19,319 nucleotides of DNA from UBA3792 sp964426415. GTDB lineage: Bacteria > Bacillota > Clostridia > Christensenellales > CAG-138. The stretch spans positions 1 through 19,319 of the forward strand of contig CAYRQM010000036.1 of assembly GCA_964426415.1 (NCBI GenBank), written 5' to 3'. This document shows, piece by piece, positions 14,179 through 19,319 of this stretch; the stretch's first letter is position 1, and each line of letters opens with the position of its first letter. The position numbers and the translations under genes are program-made. Below the pieces are notes generated by a model. That model saw only the letters and a program-made list of their open reading frames with translations. It searched no databases and was not told where the DNA came from.

Positions 14179-14852
14179 GCGTCATCGCCTCCCGTCAAAT
14201 ATCCGTCGCGGATGTACAAAATGCGCTTTGCGCGCTTTGCCACCGCCATTTCGTGGGTAATCATCACGATGGAAATGCCGTCGTCGTGCAGCTCGTCAAA
14301 GATGTCCATGATCTGCTGTCCCGACTTGGAATCCAGCGCGCCCGTCGGCTCGTCTGCCAACAGCAGCTGCGGATGCGTCGCAATGGCGCGGGCGATTGCC
14401 ACGCGCTGACATTGCCCGCCCGAAAGCTGGGTGGGAAAGAAGTCCATGCGCTCTTGCAGCCCCACGCGGGTGAGCGCTTCCTCGGCACGCTTGCGCCGTT
14501 CGCGCTTGGGAACGTCGCCGTACAAGAGCGGCAGCGCCACGTTTTCCCACGCCTTGCGCCGCTGCAGCAGGTGAAACGACTGAAAGACAAAGCCGATGTG
14601 CTTGTTGCGAATCGTCGCCATTCTGGCGTCGGAGGCGCGGCTGTTGTCCTGCCCGTCAAACAGGTATGTGCCCCTTGTGGGCGTGTCCAAATAGCCCAAA
14701 ATGTTCATCAGGGTGGACTTGCCCGAACCGGACGGTCCCATGATGGCGATGTACTCGCCCTGCTCCATCTGAAAATTGACGTCATGCAGCACGGGCACCG
14801 TTTGGTCGCCCATGCCGTAATCCTTCTCGATGTGCTGCAATTCGATCAACAT
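14175..14852 (-). CDS. MacB/LolD-type ABC transporter ATP-binding protein
   Basis: The cytosolic ATPase that powers the MacB-type exporter. The 225-residue protein is of standard size. Walker A is GPSGSGKST (39-47), Q-loop Gln91 lies in VFQSFHLL, the signature is LSGGQCQRVAIARA (from 143), Walker B is LLLADEPTGALD (163-174) and the H-loop is His200 in MITHEM. The Cys in the signature (usually Q or R) is a minor variation. The FQSFHLL and SGGQxQRVAIARA phrases are typical of LolD/MacB-type ATPases. The ATG at 14852 has GGAGG 5 nt upstream and lies 1 nt after the first adaptor gene's stop, so the longer frame is not needed. Its stop overlaps the second adaptor's start (ATGA). All motifs are intact. 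Confidence 0.96.
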   Translation of the reverse strand: MLIELQHIEKDYGMGDQTVPVLHDVNFQMEQGEYIAIMGPSGSGKSTLMNILGYLDTPTRGTYLFDGQDNSRASDARMATIRNKHIGFVFQSFHLLQRRKAWENVALPLLYGDVPKRERRKRAEEALTRVGLQERMDFFPTQLSGGQCQRVAIARAIATHPQLLLADEPTGALDSKSGQQIMDIFDELHDDGISIVMITHEMAVAKRAKRILYIRDGYLTGGDDA

Positions 14853-14853
14853 G

Positions 14854-16194
14854 TCAGCCTCCGAACGCAGCGCCTTCGTCCGACCCGCCAATCACATAAT
14901 CGGTGGTTGTGTCCCCGCCGTCATACGGTACGGTGCTGCCGCCGGTCATCGTGCTCGACCCGCCGAAATTGTTGCTGCTGCTGTTGCTGCTGTTGTTGCT
15001 GTTGTCGTCCGGCACATACTGCGTTTCGGACGCGGTCATGCCGACCTGCACCGATTCATCGGGATAGGCGATGCGATCGGTCAAGCTGAGCCCCTCCAGG
15101 ATGACGTAGGTGTCGGCTGCCTCGTCGTATTCGCCCACGGTCACGCTGCGCTTTTCGATGCGATCCTTGGCGTTCGCGGCATAGACATAGAACGTGCCGT
15201 CCTCTTGGATGAGATAGTAGGACGGAAGGCGCACCGCAGGATCCGACGCGTCGGCGGATGCGGACAGGTCGATGTAGACGTGCTGCCCCATGATGAACCC
15301 GTCGATGCTGTCCGGCGCCACATAGAATGCGTATTTGCTGGAGGAGTTGTCGGAACTGCTGTCGTAGTACACCATACCGCCGTTGTTGTTGCTGATGGGC
15401 TCGTCGGTGTTGACCTTATAGATGACGCCGTGGCAGGTGACGGAAGCGTCGGTGCGGGAACGAATCGTGACGTCCATGCCCTCGGTCAGCGTGCGGACGG
15501 TCTGCTCGTTGACCGTACCCTTGACGCAATAGTCGCTGCCTGCCACCAGCGTGATGTACGCCGTGGACGAATCGTTGTTGCCAAACGGGTTTTCCGTGCT
15601 GTCGGTGCGCACCGAGCGTACCGTGCCCGTCACGGGCGAAAGCACCACGCTGTCCGCCAGCATCGCTTCCATCTCGGCAGCCTTTTGCTGCTTTGCGGTC
15701 AGGTCGAACTCCGCCTTTTTCTTGTTCAGTTCCGCCGTCTGCTTTTGCAGCTTCAGCTCATATTGATCGGCTTCCTTCGCCTTTGCAATCTGCTTTTCGA
15801 GCTGCGCAATCTCGTCGGTATACGTTTGAATGGAACCTTGTAGTCCCGTAATATCAATTTGCATCTGCTCGTAGGAGATGGTCAATTCATCCAAGTCGTA
15901 GGAAAACAGTCGGTCGCCCTCTGCAATCGACTGCCCCGCCTCGACGAAGCATTCCTTGACGGTCATATCGGTGGCAGGATTGACCTCGATCACGTCCTTT
16001 GCCTCTACAATGCCCGCATAGCTGTTGGCGCCGCCCGTATAGCCGACGCCTAAGATGGCGGCGACGGATTGTACATACGCCGTGCCCTCCGTGGTGTTGC
16101 CGCCAAGAACGAAGTGCCAAAGCAGCCCTCCGCCCGCCAAAAGGACGACCAGCAAACCAATCACCAGAATCGTGATCTTGCTTTTCTTCTTCAT
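14854..16194 (-). CDS. Membrane-anchored adaptor (HlyD/MacA-like) protein
   Basis: The first of two adaptor proteins in the exporter operon; 446 residues. It has an N-terminal membrane anchor (about 7-28, after MKKKSK), a first lipoyl half (78-98, TVKECFVEAGQSIAEGDRL), a helical coiled coil (about 103-178, Gln/Lys/Glu-rich, one break at 144-147), a second lipoyl half (SVVLSPVTGTVRSV, 182-195), then barrel domains. It ends with a low-complexity Ser/Asn/Gly tail (about 398-446, NSNNSSNSSSNN). In Gram-positive bacteria such adaptors sit on the outer face of the membrane with MacB-type pumps. The ATG at 16194 is chosen because GGAGG (16200-16204) lies 5 nt upstream; the GTG at 16200 overlaps it. 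It is the first gene of its operon. Confidence 0.88.
   Translation of the reverse strand: MKKKSKITILVIGLLVVLLAGGGLLWHFVLGGNTTEGTAYVQSVAAILGVGYTGGANSYAGIVEAKDVIEVNPATDMTVKECFVEAGQSIAEGDRLFSYDLDELTISYEQMQIDITGLQGSIQTYTDEIAQLEKQIAKAKEADQYELKLQKQTAELNKKKAEFDLTAKQQKAAEMEAMLADSVVLSPVTGTVRSVRTDSTENPFGNNDSSTAYITLVAGSDYCVKGTVNEQTVRTLTEGMDVTIRSRTDASVTCHGVIYKVNTDEPISNNNGGMVYYDSSSDNSSSKYAFYVAPDSIDGFIMGQHVYIDLSASADASDPAVRLPSYYLIQEDGTFYVYAANAKDRIEKRSVTVGEYDEAADTYVILEGLSLTDRIAYPDESVQVGMTASETQYVPDDNSNNSSNSSSNNFGGSSTMTGGSTVPYDGGDTTTDYVIGGSDEGAAFGG
14971..15008. repeat. Trinucleotide-rich tract coding the Ser/Asn tail
   Basis: On the plus strand a run of GTT and GCT/GCTG-type triplets (14971-15008) encodes alternating Asn and Ser near the C-terminus of the first adaptor. 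It is simple-sequence DNA inside a gene, in frame. Confidence 0.7.
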
Positions 16195-16224
16195 GTTCAC
16201 CTCCGCGCATCGTGCGTACTATTT

Positions 16225-16246
16225 TTGCTTACAATATAATACCACA
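16225..16246 (-). promoter_or_regulatory. Possible promoter of the exporter operon
   Basis: On the minus strand TGTGGTATTATATTG contains TGG directly before TATTAT, an extended -10-like element, about 40 nt before the adaptor start. I find no good -35 at the expected distance, so this is tentative. The region to 16345 is an intergenic space with divergent starts. Confidence 0.35.
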
Positions 16247-16322
16247 TGTCCTATGGTTCCGTTGCACAAATCTAAAAAGAATCTGAACCGTTTGTTTTTC
16301 GCCCGATTTCTCCGTCAAAGCA

Positions 16323-16351
16323 TTGCGGGAATTCGCTCTGCGTGTTAAACT
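16323..16351 (+). promoter_or_regulatory. Promoter of the dockerin protein gene
   Basis: -35 TTGCGG (16323-16328), 17-bp spacer, -10 TAAACT (16346-16351) with TGT directly before it, an extended -10-like arrangement. The start codon is 29 nt downstream, after GGGAGG. Confidence 0.6.
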
Positions 16352-16380
16352 ATTTGTAGGAACAAAAGGGAGGATTCGAT

Positions 16381-18720
16381 ATGAAACGCTTGTTTGCACT
16401 GCTGCTTTCGTTGGTGCTTGTGGCGGCGTTGCTGCCCACTGCAGCCGTTGCCCTCACCCACGATCACAATGACGGCACTTGGATCGACCTGAACGCCGTG
16501 CTCGACAGTAAGGCGGGCGGCGTCATGCTGGACGGCGGCAACTACTATCTGTCCGCCGATCTTCCCTTCTCCAAGCAAAAGATTCTTCGCTTTTCTGGCG
16601 ACACCGTTCTTTGCCTGAACGGGCACACGCTTCGGGTCGATAACACCGCAGGCGACGCGCTTTGGGTGTACGACGGCGACAGCAGCACCGTCGAGAATTT
16701 GACCGTGTGCGATTGCGTGGGCGGCGGCGCTTTCATTGTGTCTTCCATTGCCACCGCCGACAACACCCGTGCGCAAGGGCTTTGGGTAAACGGCAATCTG
16801 ACGTTGGACAACGTGACCGCCGTCTTTCTCGCCGACGGGAACGCCACCACCTACGCCTACGCGCTGTATCTGGACGGCAATCTGACGGTGAACGGCGGCA
16901 GCCTTTTCTGCAACGCATCGGCGCAGCAGGAGGCGTTGGGCTATTGTGTGATGGGCACGGTCTCCATGACCGACGCCGACGTCACCTTGCAGGGTATCTG
17001 TGCGTACAGCGGCGCCGCGACCGACGCCGACGGCAATGAAATTTGGGGCTACGGCGACGGCGGCTACAACCGCGGTCTTCTGTATTTGGACGGCTGCACC
17101 GTGACCGCAAGCGGCAGTGTGAGCGGGTTCACCCACAGCAGCGCCGATGCGCTTTGGTGCACAGGCCCCTATGCAAGCATCCAAAACAGCAGCGTGACGG
17201 CAAACGCCTACAACAGCAATTCCGCCGCCAAGGGAAGTTACTTGATAGCGCTGCGAGCTTCGGCGCACATCGAAAACAGCAACGTGACCGCCGCGTGTCA
17301 CGGGAAAACGGAACGCGCCTACGCCATCTACCATTCCGGTGAATCGATTACGGGCATCTCGTACGACGATTGTACCCTGATGACCCCATCGGGCGGCTAT
17401 GTCTATGAAACGATCGCTTCGGGCAACGACAAAACGCACATCGCTTATCTGATGACGTCCTATGAACAGGTCGCCACGTCGGCTGAGATCCTTGCGCACG
17501 GCACGCATGCGGCTGCCGACGGTTGGGTCGCGCTGTCTGACGCCCTGACCGACGCCACCCCCACGGACGGCGTCGTCCAACTGTCGGGCGGGCGGTACTT
17601 CATAAGCGCCGATCTGACCACCGAATATGGCATCACCTTTTCGACCGACACGCTGCTGTGTCTGAACGGGCACACGCTGACCGTTTCCTGCGACACGGAC
17701 TTTGCGCTGCGCGTCTTGGAAAACGCCGAAACGCACGACTCCATGTATCTGCACGTTTGCGACTGCACCGGTGCGGGCACGCTGTCCTGTCCATTCCCCG
17801 ACAATTCCGCAGACGCCTCGCGCGTCGGTCTGGCTGCCAGCGGCAGCGTGGTGCTGGAGCATTGCACGGTGGACGTTTCCGGCTATGCGTCGACGGGGAT
17901 TCTCTCATTCAACGGCGCGGTGTGCTGCAACGACTGCGACGTCACCATTGCCACCGAAGCCCACGACGTCAGCAATCCCATCATGGCAGGCAGCGATTTT
18001 TCCGCTGTCAATTCCACCATCCAAGCAGACGCCGTTTTGACGGAGCCTGACCCCGCCTATGCGGACACGATGGCGTGCGGCATCTGTGCGATGAACAACT
18101 TCTTCGTGCGTTCGTCCAAAATCGACGTCACCGTCCGTGCCAAAGCAACAGGCGCCTTGACCGCAACGGGCATCTCGCAGCCCCAAAGCGGCGGCTATCA
18201 GACGCTCCTGCAGGACAGCACCATCACCGCCGACGTGGCGTTCACCAACGAGAGCGTGGTCGAACAGACCGCAGCCTATGCGTTAAGCCTCATCCCGTGG
18301 GTGTACAACAGCACCATCACGCTGGACACCGCGAACGCCGCCGACAACCGTGCGCTTGGCTTTTCCTGCTCCAACGAATCCTATACCGCGCCGACGCTTG
18401 GCACGCGCATCCAAATCTTGGAGCCTGCGTTTGGCACGTTCGCAAAGCAGAGTACCGACACAACCACCGCCCTCACCATCCTGGACACGGACAGCAACAT
18501 CGCGTCGCACGCCGTGATCGGCATCGACACCATTACGAAGCTCGGCGACGCCGACTGCGACGGCAGTGTCTCCGCTGCGGATGCGGCTCGTCTGATGCGC
18601 TTCATCGTGAACTTGGGTGCGTTGACCCAACAGGGCAAGCGCAACGCCAACGTGGACGGCGGCGCGCTGACCTCGTCCGACGCTGCCATCATCCTGCGCA
18701 TGACCGTCGGATTGAGCTAA
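16381..18720 (+). CDS. Secreted beta-helix-like protein with C-terminal type I dockerin
   Basis: A secreted 779-residue protein. Residues 1-24 form a signal peptide (MKRLFALLLSLVLVAALLPT, probable cleavage after AAVA). Two homologous halves follow, about 27-360 and 372-715. Each opens with a hydrophilic lead-in, then an LCLNGHTL motif (77-84 and 426-433) and a VCDC motif followed by G(G/A)G. Short turns rich in Asn, Gly, Thr and Ser (NGNLTLDNVT, DGNLTVNGGS) suggest a right-handed beta-helix. The C-terminus (721-779) is a dockerin: a first Ca loop GDADCDGSVSAADAARLM, then a second loop VDGGALTSSDAAIILR. This suggests attachment to a cohesin scaffold. No catalytic residues are evident; a polysaccharide-binding or -cleaving role is inferred. 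ATG with GGGAGG 6 nt upstream; monocistronic. No cohesin gene in the window. Confidence 0.85.
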   Translation: MKRLFALLLSLVLVAALLPTAAVALTHDHNDGTWIDLNAVLDSKAGGVMLDGGNYYLSADLPFSKQKILRFSGDTVLCLNGHTLRVDNTAGDALWVYDGDSSTVENLTVCDCVGGGAFIVSSIATADNTRAQGLWVNGNLTLDNVTAVFLADGNATTYAYALYLDGNLTVNGGSLFCNASAQQEALGYCVMGTVSMTDADVTLQGICAYSGAATDADGNEIWGYGDGGYNRGLLYLDGCTVTASGSVSGFTHSSADALWCTGPYASIQNSSVTANAYNSNSAAKGSYLIALRASAHIENSNVTAACHGKTERAYAIYHSGESITGISYDDCTLMTPSGGYVYETIASGNDKTHIAYLMTSYEQVATSAEILAHGTHAAADGWVALSDALTDATPTDGVVQLSGGRYFISADLTTEYGITFSTDTLLCLNGHTLTVSCDTDFALRVLENAETHDSMYLHVCDCTGAGTLSCPFPDNSADASRVGLAASGSVVLEHCTVDVSGYASTGILSFNGAVCCNDCDVTIATEAHDVSNPIMAGSDFSAVNSTIQADAVLTEPDPAYADTMACGICAMNNFFVRSSKIDVTVRAKATGALTATGISQPQSGGYQTLLQDSTITADVAFTNESVVEQTAAYALSLIPWVYNSTITLDTANAADNRALGFSCSNESYTAPTLGTRIQILEPAFGTFAKQSTDTTTALTILDTDSNIASHAVIGIDTITKLGDADCDGSVSAADAARLMRFIVNLGALTQQGKRNANVDGGALTSSDAAIILRMTVGLS

Positions 18721-18743
18721 AGAACCCAATGAACCCAATCAGG

Positions 18744-18772
18744 AAAGGGAGCGATCGAATCGCTCCCTTTTT
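18744..18772 (+). terminator. Intrinsic terminator of the dockerin protein gene
   Basis: GGGAGCGAT (18747-18755), loop CGA, ATCGCTCCC (18759-18767), then TTTTTA; a perfect 9-bp stem lengthened by AAA/TTT. It starts 26 nt after the stop codon. Confidence 0.95.
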
Positions 18773-18851
18773 ACATGACCGGTACGATTGACCCGGTGAA
18801 AAATGAACAACGAAATGGGCGCGTGTCCCGCGACGTGTGGTTCTCATGTAG
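18773..18851. other. Unique spacer without recognisable genes
   Basis: Non-coding stretch after the terminator. I see no ribosome binding site, promoter or RNA gene. A short plus-strand open frame begins at 18803 but runs into the tandem hairpin repeats, so it is unlikely to be a gene. Confidence 0.5.
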
Positions 18852-18870
18852 GGGCAGATAGTATCTGCCC
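18852..18870. repeat. Perfect 9-bp palindrome at the edge of the repeat array
   Basis: GGGCAGATA (18852-18860) and TATCTGCCC (18862-18870) with a single central base. It lies just left of the hairpin array and does not match its unit. It may be a remnant of a different small palindromic element; there is no T-run to make it a terminator. Confidence 0.75.
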
Positions 18871-18880
18871 GCTGTGTGCA

Positions 18881-19319
18881 GCTTGCACGCGAGATCCTTC
18901 AGCTTTGCCTCAGGATGACAGAGAGCGTGATTTTCGTTTCTATTTGCATACATACAAGCAGCACGATGCCACCCGTTGTCATTCTGACGAAGCGTTAGCG
19001 AGGAAGAATCTCTCGCTTGCACGCGAGATCCTTCGGCTTTGCCTCAGGATGACAGATAAAGCGCTATTTTCGTTTCTATTTGCATACACGCAAGCAGCAA
19101 TATGCCTCCCGTTGTCATTCTGACGAAGCGTTAGCGAGGAAGAATCTCTCGCTTGCACGCGAGATCCTTCGCCGAAGCTCAGGATGACAGAGGGCGTGAT
19201 TTACGTTCCAATTGGCATACATGCAAGCAGCAATATGCCTCCCGTTGTCATTCTGACGAAGCGTAAGCGAGGAAGAATCTCCCGCTTGCACGCGAGATCC
19301 TTCGGCTTTGCCTCAGGAT
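18881..19319. repeat. Tandem array of ~134-bp units, each with a ~78-bp imperfect hairpin
   Basis: The segment repeats with spacings of 134, 136 and 133 bp measured on GCTTGCACGC (18881, 19015, 19151, 19284) and 136 and 133 bp measured on GTTGTCATTCTGACG (18975, 19111, 19244). Each full unit has a left arm TGTCATTCTGACGAAGCG and a right arm ending TCAGGATGACA that are imperfect inverted repeats, with an inner stem TCTCGC/GCGAGA around TTGCAC. Full hairpins span about 18977-19054 and 19113-19189. The first copy lacks its left arm and the last is cut by the window end. Between hairpins is a spacer with TTGCATAC and CAAGCAGC. No coding potential. Confidence 0.92.

Noticed and set aside
16345..17862. 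Minus-strand open frame of 505 codons opposite the dockerin protein
   Set aside because: Shadow frame; the plus-strand product has a signal peptide, repeats, dockerin, promoter and terminator.
18803..19123. Short plus-strand frame in the right-hand intergenic region
   Set aside because: It runs into the hairpin array, has no ribosome site and encodes repeat-derived sequence.
18881..19319. CRISPR array
   Set aside because: The repeated unit is about 134 bp with conserved spacers as well as conserved repeats, so there are no short repeats with variable spacers. No cas genes are present.

Overview
The window looks like a chromosomal segment of a GC-rich, Gram-positive-type anaerobe of the Clostridia, possibly a gut lineage of the Oscillospirales or Christensenellales kind. 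The basis is strong GGAGG ribosome binding sites, sigma-A type promoters, a one-piece tmRNA next to smpB, a circularly permuted EutS/PduU-type shell protein, a MacB-type exporter with two membrane-anchored adaptor proteins, and a secreted protein ending in a type I dockerin. I cannot name the species. Most genes are on the minus strand. Only the purine permease and the dockerin protein are on the plus strand.

Layout: (1) 1-1317, minus strand: promoter, secG, smpB, tmRNA (ssrA) and a strong terminator, i.e. protein export and ribosome rescue; the rnr gene often found between secG and smpB is absent. (2) 1411-2990, plus strand: a near-consensus promoter, a short leader with a hairpin and T-run, and an NCS2 purine/xanthine-type permease, ending in a terminator that also serves the converging cluster. 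(3) 3004-11069, minus strand: ten closely packed genes behind one visible promoter: ruvC, ruvA, ruvB (Holliday junction processing), a coiled-coil protein with an acidic tail, an MBL-fold hydrolase, an EutS/PduU-type microcompartment shell protein, an EutP/PduV-type GTPase, then pgk, tpiA and gpmI (lower glycolysis, without gap or eno). Several junctions are ATGA or TGATG overlaps, which suggests translational coupling. (4) 11070-16204, minus strand: a four-gene exporter operon (adaptor 1, MacB-type ATPase, adaptor 2, MacB-type permease) with its own terminator. (5) 16323-18772, plus strand: a secreted protein with two homologous beta-helix-like halves and a dockerin, then a perfect terminator. 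(6) 18773-19319: non-coding DNA holding a short palindrome and a roughly 134-bp tandem array of long imperfect hairpins that runs off the window end.

The strongest lead is the middle of region 3. A EutS-type shell protein and a EutP-type GTPase are translationally coupled to an MBL-fold enzyme and to a coiled-coil protein. That protein's extreme C-terminus, after a long acidic Pro/Ala/Glu linker, is a short amphipathic helix resembling a microcompartment encapsulation peptide. No other microcompartment gene is visible. This could be an undescribed minimal or satellite microcompartment-related module, or shell and GTPase homologues used for something else. The exporter adaptor with a duplicated domain inserted in its helical hairpin, and the hairpin array at the right edge, are the next most interesting items.
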